Shown: positions 1 through 5,547 of the stretch, one piece after another
Position numbering within the stretch: position 1 is the first letter of the stretch
Layout: the number at the start of each line of letters is the position of its first letter
Source of the DNA: an uncultured Oscillospiraceae bacterium
Lineage (GTDB): Bacteria; Bacillota; Clostridia; Oscillospirales; Ruminococcaceae
NCBI GenBank assembly: GCA_900556255.1
Contig: USNZ01000031.1
Span: 1-9,227, forward strand
Direction: 5' to 3'
DNA length: 9,227 nucleotides
Position numbers and translations under genes: made by a program
Notes under the pieces: generated by a model
The model's input: the letters and a program-made list of their open reading frames with translations, nothing else
Database searches by the model: none
What the model was told of the DNA's origin: nothing

Positions 1-163
1 CGCGGGTGCGGCGGGCGTCGTTTTGGATATGCGGCAGCAGCATAAGCTCCGCAAAGCGCTTGATGAAGCTGCTTTTGCCGGTGCGCACCGGGCCGACGAC
101 CCCCAGATAGATATCCCCGCCTGTGCGCTTGGCGATATTTTCGTAGATTTGTTCCTGTGTCAC
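1..163 (-). CDS. spoIVA: Stage IV sporulation protein A, N-terminal part (cut by window edge)
   Basis: SpoIVA is the ATPase that polymerises on the forespore surface to form the basement layer of the spore coat in the mother cell. Only the first 54 codons are visible. They show the family's characteristic start: a short helix, then AKRTGGDIYLGVVGPVRTGK, with the Walker A P-loop at residues 24-31 (G24, K30, S31), followed by SFIKRF and LPHI. The start is GTG at 163. No in-frame ATG lies nearby, and a strong AAAGGAGG Shine-Dalgarno sits 8 bases upstream. That Shine-Dalgarno overlaps the stop codon of the upstream SipL-like gene, so the two genes should be co-transcribed and probably translationally coupled. 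The family is usually about 490 residues, so roughly 90% lies to the left of the window. The match to SpoIVA N-termini is strong; only the rest of the protein is unverified. Confidence 0.95.
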   Translation of the reverse strand, partial: MTQEQIYENIAKRTGGDIYLGVVGPVRTGKSSFIKRFAELMLLPHIQNDARRTR

Positions 164-177
164 AGGCCGTTCCTCCT

Positions 178-1701
178 TTACAGTGCCGCCGGGATCAGCA
201 AAACGGCGGCTTGGGCAGTAAGCTCCTGCGGGGCGGTGTCGGCGGTGTCCATGCCGTTTGCCTGTGCCAGATCCTTGGCGCGGGCATGGTAGCGCTTGGC
301 AATGTCAAAAATGGGTTCGCCCTGCCGCGCATAGTAAAGATACAGCGCAATGTCGTCGGCGGGGTATTCCTCCCCCGTTTCCACGTCGGTCAGCAGCTGC
401 ATCGGTCTTGCCTGCAAAAGGCTGCCCGTGGTCTCAATATCCAGCTCCACCCGCAGCCTTGCGCCCGCCTTGCTGCTTTGGATATGCGCCGCTGCCGCGT
501 GCAGACACAGGCAGCATTCCTCCGGCTTGCCGCCAAAGGCACCGCCCGCCTGCCAGGTAAACGGCTTGTCGTAGCAGGCAAGCTCGCCCCGTTCATCGGA
601 ACAAAGCACATGCGCCGTACCCCTGCCCTCAATTTGCAGCCCCTTGTCGGTCGGCACGATACCCGCCGCGCCCAGCGTGACAAAGCAGCCCCGAACCTGC
701 ATATCCTCCTGCGGGAGGTCGTCCTCCACGGTGACGGAAGTACACCCTGAAAGGTCGGCGGTTTCCTCCAGCATACGGAAAACCGTGCCCACGGTTTGGG
801 TCCGGCATACGGTCGAGTAGGCGTCGGCCACCACGCTGCGCTTTTGCTGCCGCCACACCTCGGTGTGCAGCCGCCAGGTGACAGCCAGCGAAGTCTCGCC
901 GGCATCGTCGCTGCTGATCGTGCAGGCGAGCACATCGCCCCACAAAAGCACCCGATCCTCGTCCTGTATGGCGGCAAGCTCCAAGGTCTGCTGCACGGGC
1001 AGCTCCTTGGAGATGGTTGTCAGTGCCTCGCTGTCAGGCGGTTGGCAGCAAAGCTGCACCCGCAGCGTTCCCTGAATATGCAGCTGCCCCGCGCCCGCCA
1101 CGGCACTGCCGGACACAAACATGCCGTCCACGTCCAGCACGGTCTCGCCGCCCTGCAGAGACACACCCGTCTGCGCGGTAAAGGTCTTTTCCTCGGCAGC
1201 AATGCGCTGCAGCCCCTGCAGTTCGGCGGTGCGCTGCTCTATGCCGCAATCGGCCAGGGCGGTCAGCACCTCACCCGTGCGGAAGGTCGGCACCGACACC
1301 GCAAGAATGTACGCCCCGCGCAGATCCAGACGGTGCTCGCTGACAGCACGGCAGTTGCAATACTCCACCTCGCCGTCCACGGCAGCCGCACCCTCGGCGC
1401 AGGTATCGGCGGGCAGCTCGGCCGATTTTTCAAAGGGCAGCTTCTGTTCCATGCGCCACAGGCGGCTGCCCGGCTCATCGCTCTGATAATACACGGTACA
1501 GCGCAGATATCCCTGCGCCATCCAGCGGCCGTCGGCCACGGCATTTTGCAGAATGACCGGTGTTATCAGGCATTTTACGATTTTGAACACGGCGGGCTGA
1601 TAGTCGGGGATGAGGATCTCGGTTTCCACAGGCAGTTCCAGCCGTGTTTCCCAGCGCCCCGCATAGGCGGTCACGGTGTCCTTAAACACCTTGAGTTCCA
1701 T
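178..1701 (-). CDS. sipL: SPOCS/DUF3794 and LysM domain protein, SipL-like SpoIVA partner
   Basis: The 507-residue protein begins with a DUF3794/SPOCS-type segment (about residues 30-120, containing PVETEILIPDYQPAVFKIVK). It has a middle region (about 180-290) and a third stretch (about 335-430) that look like further diverged beta-rich SPOCS repeats. It ends in a LysM domain (about 453-505: YYARQGEPIFDIAKRY, then DLAQANGM, then LLIP). No signal peptide or membrane segment is seen, which fits a mother-cell cytosolic coat protein. In C. difficile, SipL has this SPOCS-then-LysM layout and binds SpoIVA through the LysM end. Here spoIVA is the next gene, 14 bases downstream. ATG 1701 is chosen because GGGAGG lies 8 bases before it; the frame stays open 22 codons further upstream but that part runs through the leader. 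The Bacillus counterpart would be SpoVID or SafA; SipL fits the architecture and lineage better. Confidence 0.85.
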   Translation of the reverse strand: MELKVFKDTVTAYAGRWETRLELPVETEILIPDYQPAVFKIVKCLITPVILQNAVADGRWMAQGYLRCTVYYQSDEPGSRLWRMEQKLPFEKSAELPADTCAEGAAAVDGEVEYCNCRAVSEHRLDLRGAYILAVSVPTFRTGEVLTALADCGIEQRTAELQGLQRIAAEEKTFTAQTGVSLQGGETVLDVDGMFVSGSAVAGAGQLHIQGTLRVQLCCQPPDSEALTTISKELPVQQTLELAAIQDEDRVLLWGDVLACTISSDDAGETSLAVTWRLHTEVWRQQKRSVVADAYSTVCRTQTVGTVFRMLEETADLSGCTSVTVEDDLPQEDMQVRGCFVTLGAAGIVPTDKGLQIEGRGTAHVLCSDERGELACYDKPFTWQAGGAFGGKPEECCLCLHAAAAHIQSSKAGARLRVELDIETTGSLLQARPMQLLTDVETGEEYPADDIALYLYYARQGEPIFDIAKRYHARAKDLAQANGMDTADTAPQELTAQAAVLLIPAAL

Positions 1702-1717
1702 AGTCGATACCTCCCTT

Positions 1718-1735
1718 TTTTCCGGCAGCGGAAAA
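1718..1735 (-). other. Small perfect hairpin in the sipL leader
   Basis: On the minus strand TTTTCCG and CGGAAAA form a perfect 7-bp stem with a CTGC loop. It ends 2 bases before the GGGAGG ribosome binding site (1710-1715) of sipL. There is no U-tract after it, so it is not a terminator. It could stabilise the 5' end of the mRNA or affect ribosome access; no function is shown. Confidence 0.35.
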
Positions 1736-1746
1736 CCTCTTGTGTA

Positions 1747-1775
1747 TCTATATGGCCGCAGGGGCAAAAAAATAC
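1747..1775 (-). promoter_or_regulatory. Candidate sigma-E-type promoter for sipL-spoIVA
   Basis: The minus strand carries GTATTTT (1775-1769), a 14-bp spacer, then CATATAGA (1754-1747). This resembles the mother-cell sigma-E pattern (-35 like GKATATT, 13-15 bp, -10 like CATACAnT) with one mismatch at -35 and two at -10. Transcription would begin near 1740, giving a leader of about 40 bases before the sipL ATG. SipL and SpoIVA are sigma-E genes where studied, which fits. The -35 overlaps the T-tract of the terminator, so part of the -35 match may be incidental. Confidence 0.4.
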
Positions 1776-1804
1776 CCCCGCCGCCCCAAAAGGGCAGCGG
1801 AGGT
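1766..1804 (-). terminator. Intrinsic terminator ending the fmt-to-spoVM transcript
   Basis: On the minus strand ACCTCCGCTGCCC (1804-1792) pairs with GGGCGGCGGGGGT (1786-1774). This makes a 13-bp stem with two G-U pairs and a 5-base loop, followed by A and seven Ts (1772-1766). It is GC-rich and well formed. On the plus strand the same hairpin is followed by six Ts (1804-1809), so it could work in both directions, although no plus-strand gene is seen. It now lies about 185 bases past the spoVM stop because the MITE-like element sits between them. Confidence 0.85.
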
Positions 1805-1815
1805 TTTTTCCTTTA

Positions 1816-1833
1816 GGCAATACCGCATAATTC
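1816..1833 (+). repeat. Left terminal inverted repeat of the MITE-like element
   Basis: GGCAATACCGCATAATTC, matching the reverse complement of 1970-1987 at 16 of 18 positions. The two differences are both A/G, so at RNA level they would still pair as G-U. It is preceded by TTTA. Confidence 0.75.
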
Positions 1834-1969
1834 TAAGTGCCGATACGGCGAGCGAGGTGCGGCAGATGCTAAGCCAAAAGCGCAGATAATACTTTGTGTC
1901 TTATCGAGCATTTTGGCAACGCAGATGCTGTACCGTAGCCGCCGTAGTGGTGCTTAAGCCGTCAGGCGG

Positions 1970-1987
1970 GAATTGTGCGGTGTTGCC
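1970..1987 (-). repeat. Right terminal inverted repeat of the MITE-like element
   Basis: On the plus strand this reads GAATTGTGCGGTGTTGCC, the imperfect inverse of the left end at 1816-1833. It is followed directly by TTTA (1988-1991), three bases of which form the spoVM stop codon on the other strand. Confidence 0.75.
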
Positions 1988-1988
1988 T

Positions 1989-2057
1989 TTATACTTTGAA
2001 TGTCACGCGCAGCAGCCAACGCAGCGCCTTGGGGCAGCGAATCACAACAACATTCAT
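1989..2057 (-). CDS. spoVM: Stage V sporulation protein M (22 residues)
   Basis: SpoVM is a tiny amphipathic helix that inserts in the convex forespore membrane and anchors SpoIVA there. The gene has 22 codons plus TAA. The product has a hydrophobic start (MNVVVI), then RCPKALRW, then LLRVTFKV. Against Bacillus subtilis SpoVM (26 residues) the positional identities are Met1, Ile6, Pro9, Lys10, Leu12 and Arg17, including Pro9, which is important for membrane-curvature recognition there. GAGGTG lies 6 bases before the ATG. The gene follows thiN by 55 bases, the same neighbour as in B. subtilis. It is about four residues shorter than the B. subtilis protein, with Cys8 and Trp14 not shared with it. 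The stop codon abuts the MITE-like element, but removing the element leaves the same stop, so the short end is not caused by the insertion. Confidence 0.9.
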   Translation of the reverse strand: MNVVVIRCPKALRWLLRVTFKV

Positions 2058-2060
2058 GGC

Positions 2061-2116
2061 GCACACCTCGCTTTCGGGTTTGTGCCATAGTATGCAGCAT
2101 GCGGCGGTTGTGTTAC
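2061..2116 (-). promoter_or_regulatory. spoVM leader: weak sigma-E-like -10 and hairpin over the ribosome binding site
   Basis: The 55 bases between thiN and spoVM contain CATACTAT (2094-2087), close to the sigma-E -10 CATACAnT. The -35 position 14-15 bp upstream (about 2116-2109, overlapping the thiN stop) is a poor match. Just downstream, GCACA-AA-CC (2085-2077) can pair with GGTGTGC (2067-2061), covering most of the GAGGTG Shine-Dalgarno at 2069-2064. spoVM has its own sigma-E promoter in B. subtilis; here read-through from the upstream operon is also possible. Confidence 0.25.
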
Positions 2117-2754
2117 CCGTCGGCACGGGTCAGCACTGCCAGGCCGCAGCCCGCCGTGCAGGAAAGCACAGCTGTGTCCTGCACAAATTCGTTGCTGACC
2201 CCCAGCGGATAATCGGCGGTAAGGGCTGCATTTTGCAGCGGGTAGTAGACGCCCGTAAGCGTCACGCCCTGCAAAGTCCCCTGCAAAGGAAACAGCGAAA
2301 GATACTGCCAGTCCCCTTTTTGCAGGGTCAGCGGCACGTTCGGCAGCAGATAATGCAGCTCGCTTCGGGCGTCTGCCAGCAGGACCTTGACCCCGTTTTG
2401 CGCCAGAAACAGCCCCGTGGCGATGTTGGCCAGGCTGTGTTCCAGCCGTGCCCCGCCCAATGCCCCCAGTATTGTGATGCGGGTATAGCCCTGCTCCAGC
2501 AGGTAGCGGGCAGCATAGTGGGTGTCGGTGTCGTCCTTGACGTGGGGCAAGACAATGGTCTCGTCGGTGGTTTGGGGCCGCGGGGCAGAGTCAAAATCCC
2601 CCACGAACAAATCCGGCCGCACACCCAGACGCTCGGCATTGCGGTAGCCCGCATCGCAGGCCACCACAAAGGCGTTCGGCACAAGGTAGTGCCGCATTTC
2701 CGACGCCACCGGAACAGCCGAAAGAATAACGGCATCTTTTGTTATTTTTCCCAT
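2113..2754 (-). CDS. thiN: Thiamine pyrophosphokinase (thiamine diphosphokinase)
   Basis: The enzyme transfers pyrophosphate from ATP to thiamine to make the cofactor thiamine pyrophosphate in the cytosol. The 213-residue protein shows the family motifs in order: ACDAGYRNAERLGVRPDLFVG then DFDS (residues 32-56), KDDTDTHYA (73-81), the GALGGARLEHSLANI signature (97-111) and SNE (187-189) near the C-terminus. The acidic residues in DFDS and DDTD fit the metal and ATP site of this family. Length is normal for the bacterial form. ATG 2754 is preferred: GAGG lies 5 bases upstream and it overlaps the rsgA stop by 13 bases, which suggests translational coupling. The frame is open upstream but that is rsgA sequence. 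No TPP riboswitch is visible nearby, as expected for a gene inside a ribosome/phosphosignalling operon. Assignment is firm. Confidence 0.93.
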   Translation of the reverse strand: MGKITKDAVILSAVPVASEMRHYLVPNAFVVACDAGYRNAERLGVRPDLFVGDFDSAPRPQTTDETIVLPHVKDDTDTHYAARYLLEQGYTRITILGALGGARLEHSLANIATGLFLAQNGVKVLLADARSELHYLLPNVPLTLQKGDWQYLSLFPLQGTLQGVTLTGVYYPLQNAALTADYPLGVSNEFVQDTAVLSCTAGCGLAVLTRADG

Positions 2755-3602
2755 TCTTTCCTCGTTTCGGCCTCGGCGTACATGGCAAGATAGCTCGCAT
2801 AGCGGCTTTGGCTGATTTTGCCCGCCTCCAACGCCTGACGCACGGCGCAGCCGGTCTCGCTGCGGTGGGAGCAGCCGGTAAACCGACACTGCCCGAAATA
2901 CGGTTCAAATTCCGGGAAGGTGTGCTGCAATTCGTCCTTGGGGATACGGCAGAGCTTTTGTGCCTCCAGGCTGGCAAAGCCCGGCGTGTCAGCCAGACGC
3001 CCGCCGCAAATCTCAAAGATTTCCACCTCGCGGGTGGTGTGGCGGCCGCGGCCCAGCTTGCGGCTGATCTGCCCTGTTTCGCGATTCAATTCCGGCGCCA
3101 GGTGATTCAGCAAGGTCGACTTGCCCACGCCGGAGTTGCCGCAGAACGCGCACAGATGATCCTTGATATGCGCGCGTATCTCGTCCAGCCCTTCGCCGGT
3201 CTCGTAGTTGAGCATGATCAGCGGGATGCCGCTGTGGGCGTAGGCCTGCTGCAGGGTATCGGCAGCCGCCAGATCCGCCTTGGTAATGACAAGTATCGGC
3301 TGCACGTCCTTGTATACAGCCGCTGCGGCCAGCTGATCCAGCACCAGCGTGCTGGGCACCGGCTGCACCGTGCTGGCAACGATAAACAGCACATCCAGGT
3401 TGGCAATGGGCGGGCGGATAAAAACATTTTTGCGGGGCAGGATCTCCTCAATGGCCGCACGGTCTGCCGACAGGCATACCTTATCGCCCGCCACCGGGGT
3501 GATGCCCCGCTTGCGGAACACGCCGCGGGCCTTGCACTCCACGATGCCATCGGGCGTTTTTACATAGTAAAAGCCGCCGATGCCCTTTGTGATATAGTCC
3601 AT
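2742..3602 (-). CDS. rsgA: Ribosome small subunit-dependent GTPase A
   Basis: RsgA (YloQ/CpgA in Bacillus) is a circularly permuted GTPase that acts in late maturation of the 30S subunit. The 286-residue protein has an N-terminal OB-fold (about 1-65). The GTPase motifs follow in permuted order: G4 TKAD (107-110), G1 GNSGVGKST (155-163), G2 region RHTTRE (187-192) and G3 DTPG (205-208). A C-terminal zinc-binding segment has C239, C244, H246 and C252 in the pattern C-x4-C-x-H-x5-C. Start ATG 3602 lies 4 bases after the prkC stop with a GGGGG run 8 bases before it, and matches the usual family length. The frame remains open upstream but that overlaps the end of prkC in another frame. In Bacillus, RsgA is a PrkC substrate, consistent with their adjacency. 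Confidence 0.95.
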   Translation of the reverse strand: MDYITKGIGGFYYVKTPDGIVECKARGVFRKRGITPVAGDKVCLSADRAAIEEILPRKNVFIRPPIANLDVLFIVASTVQPVPSTLVLDQLAAAAVYKDVQPILVITKADLAAADTLQQAYAHSGIPLIMLNYETGEGLDEIRAHIKDHLCAFCGNSGVGKSTLLNHLAPELNRETGQISRKLGRGRHTTREVEIFEICGGRLADTPGFASLEAQKLCRIPKDELQHTFPEFEPYFGQCRFTGCSHRSETGCAVRQALEAGKISQSRYASYLAMYAEAETRKEWEK

Positions 3603-3606
3603 GGCA

Positions 3607-5547
3607 TCAACCCCCGGACGTGGCCGGGGCGTTATTGACGTAAGGCTCGTTTGTGCCGTACCAGTACACGCCATAGTCGTGCTCGTACACGGCACGCCAC
3701 TCGTAGGTGCCGTCGGGGAACCAGTACATTTCGGCCCAGGTCTTGCCTTCGTTCGGGTCACCCGTCGTGCCCTCGGGCAGACCGGGAACAGGCTGGGGTT
3801 CAGTCGGCGTTTCCGCGACCACTTCGGGCACACCCGTGGAAACATACACGGTGATGCCGCTGCCGACGCGCACCTTGGTACCGGCCTCGGGATACTGGCT
3901 GATGACCGTACCGGCCGGCTGCTCGTTGGCCTGCTCGACGACCGACAGCGAAATCAAGCTGCTCTTGACTTCCTCACGGGCCTCCTCGATGGTACGCCCG
4001 GTCAGGCTGGGCACAACGGACTCGGTCTGGGCCTCCTCACGGCTGACATACATGATGACGGTGGAGCCGCCCTCCACCGTTTCCCCTGCCGCGGGTTCGG
4101 TGTAGGCCACCGCACCGGTGGCCACTGTGGCGTCCACGATGGGCTTTTTGGTCACACGCAACCCCTTGTCCAGCAGGGTCTGTTTGGCATCGTCGGCGTC
4201 CATGTTTTTGGTTTCCGGCACGGTGACATACTCGGTGCCGAGGCTTACGGTCAGCGTCACCTTCTGCTTTTCCTTGACGGTTCGCCCGGCACCGGGCGTC
4301 TGGCGGATGATGGTGCCCGCCGCGCTGGAGCTGTCGTAGGTTTCGTCAAATTCGGCTTTCAGCAGCTTGTTGTAGTCGGAGGCCAGGTATTCGTCCTTGG
4401 TCATACCGACAAAGTTGATCAGCGTCACATCCTCACGGTTGGAGAACAGGAGGTTGTTGGAGTTTGTGAAAATCAGATAGATAAGAATGGCCGCGCCGAT
4501 GACAAACGCTACCGCCATGCCCGCAAAAATCGGGAACATAGTAAAGGGCTTAGGCTCCTTGCGGTTTTTCTTTTTGTTGCCGTTTGCGGCGGCCCCTGCA
4601 CGGCGGGCGCTGCCGGTGCGCAGATTGCTGCCGGGCTTGGCGCTGTTCACCACGCGGCTGATTTGCTTTTCGGGATTGTCCTGCATATTTCTGTACTCGT
4701 ACTCAAAATGAATGGAGGGGTTTTTCTTGAAAGTTTCTATGGCGTCCAGCATCTCGGCGGCACTCTGGAACCGCTTGGCGGGATCTTTTTCCATGGCCTT
4801 CTCGGTAATTTGGCGGATGCCCTCCGGCACATCGGGGGCAACCTCCGCCAGCGGGCGGGCTTTGTCGGAAATCTGCATGATGGCGATGGAAACCGCACCG
4901 TCGCCGTCAAACGGCAGCTTGCCGGACAGCATCTCATACAGCATAACGCCCACCGAGTAGATATCGGTGCGCGCATCGGTGCGCTCGCCCTTGGCCTGTT
5001 CGGGGCTGATATAATGCACCGAGCCGATGGCCTTGTCGCTGACAGTCTGGCTCTGCGCGCGGGAGAATCGGGCGATGCCGAAGTCCATCATCTTAATGGA
5101 GCCGTTGGCCAGCAGCATGATGTTCTGGGGCTTAACGTCGCGGTGGATGATGCCCTTGGCGTGGGCATGCTGCAAAGCGCTGAGTACCTGGGAGGCAAAG
5201 TAGACGGCCTCCTTCCAGGTAAGCGCACCGCCGCGCTGGCGCAGATATTCCTTTAAGGTGATACCGTCGACGTACTCCATGACGATATACTGCAACTTGT
5301 CGGTGACCGAAACATCGTACACTTTGACAATGTTGGGGTGGTCCAAAATGGAGATCGCCTTGGACTCGTTCTTGAAGCGACGCACCAGCTCCTCATTGTC
5401 GAGAAATTCTTCCTTGAGCACCTTGACGGCAATCGGGTTGCCGGTTTTCAGGTCGGTGCCGCGGTAGACGTTGGCCATACCGCCGACACCTACCAGACCC
5501 TCTATGGAATAGCGGCCGTCCAGCCGCTTGCCGATCATATTATCCAT
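3607..5547 (-). CDS. prkC: PASTA-domain membrane Ser/Thr protein kinase
   Basis: The 646-residue protein is a eukaryotic-like kinase thought to sense peptidoglycan or muropeptides outside the cell and phosphorylate cytosolic targets. The kinase domain (about 12-275) keeps all key residues: glycine loop G20-VGG-M, K42 in AVKVLK, E61, HRD 135-137, N142, DFG 155-157 and SPEQAKG 181-187. The activation loop has one threonine (T168) plus serines. A basic juxtamembrane stretch (about 310-335) precedes one membrane segment (about 338-360). Three PASTA repeats follow (about 372-438, 440-505, 508-572). The tail (573-646) has a Pro/Glu linker and a segment at 604-636 with 12 aromatic residues in 33, which I do not recognise. 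ATG 5547 has GGAGG 6 bases upstream and overlaps the prpC stop by 8 bases. Confidence 0.95.
   Translation of the reverse strand: MDNMIGKRLDGRYSIEGLVGVGGMANVYRGTDLKTGNPIAVKVLKEEFLDNEELVRRFKNESKAISILDHPNIVKVYDVSVTDKLQYIVMEYVDGITLKEYLRQRGGALTWKEAVYFASQVLSALQHAHAKGIIHRDVKPQNIMLLANGSIKMMDFGIARFSRAQSQTVSDKAIGSVHYISPEQAKGERTDARTDIYSVGVMLYEMLSGKLPFDGDGAVSIAIMQISDKARPLAEVAPDVPEGIRQITEKAMEKDPAKRFQSAAEMLDAIETFKKNPSIHFEYEYRNMQDNPEKQISRVVNSAKPGSNLRTGSARRAGAAANGNKKKNRKEPKPFTMFPIFAGMAVAFVIGAAILIYLIFTNSNNLLFSNREDVTLINFVGMTKDEYLASDYNKLLKAEFDETYDSSSAAGTIIRQTPGAGRTVKEKQKVTLTVSLGTEYVTVPETKNMDADDAKQTLLDKGLRVTKKPIVDATVATGAVAYTEPAAGETVEGGSTVIMYVSREEAQTESVVPSLTGRTIEEAREEVKSSLISLSVVEQANEQPAGTVISQYPEAGTKVRVGSGITVYVSTGVPEVVAETPTEPQPVPGLPEGTTGDPNEGKTWAEMYWFPDGTYEWRAVYEHDYGVYWYGTNEPYVNNAPATSGG

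Larger units (their letters stand above)
1812..1991. mobile_element. MITE-like 172-bp inverted-repeat element with TTTA target duplication
   Basis: The element proper spans 1816-1987. Its ends are 18-bp inverted repeats matching at 16 of 18 positions, and it is flanked by direct TTTA copies at 1812-1815 and 1988-1991. It contains no plausible transposase or other gene, so it would need a transposase supplied in trans. The interior is also a long imperfect palindrome: TAAGTGCC faces GGTGCTTA (with G-U pairs), TACGGCG faces CGCCGTA, and GCCAAAA faces TTTTGGC around a centre near 1893. A 13-base stretch near 1957-1969 has no partner in the other arm. Size, terminal repeats, target duplication and lack of coding capacity are what define a MITE. 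The family is unidentified, and a chromosomal repeat-derived structured RNA is the main alternative. Confidence 0.7.

Noticed and set aside
1702..1767. 22-codon N-terminal extension of the SipL-like protein
   Set aside because: It lies in the leader containing the predicted promoter, hairpin and GGGAGG site; ATG 1701 has the proper ribosome site and domain start.
796..1830. Plus-strand open frame opposite sipL (344 codons)
   Set aside because: Antisense to a recognisable SPOCS/LysM protein, and it runs through the bidirectional terminator and into the MITE-like element.
1896..2090. Small plus-strand open frame across the MITE-like element and spoVM
   Set aside because: It begins inside the repeat, crosses its end and lies antisense to spoVM; no ribosome site or recognisable product.
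1702..2112. A thiamine riboswitch or tRNA in the gap
   Set aside because: I saw no TPP-aptamer-like conserved blocks and no cloverleaf. The structure present is explained by the inverted-repeat element and the terminator.
2755..2889. 45-codon N-terminal extension of thiamine pyrophosphokinase
   Set aside because: It overlaps the zinc-binding end of RsgA. ATG 2754 has a GAGG site and begins the normal fold.
3603..3845. 81-codon N-terminal extension of RsgA into prkC
   Set aside because: It overlaps the PrkC tail in another frame. The start at 3602 gives the normal RsgA length and OB-fold beginning.
3601..5256. Long open frame on the plus strand opposite the prkC gene (551 codons)
   Set aside because: It is the mirror of a strongly coding GC-rich gene. 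The opposite strand encodes a complete kinase with all motifs, and the plus-strand product resembles nothing.
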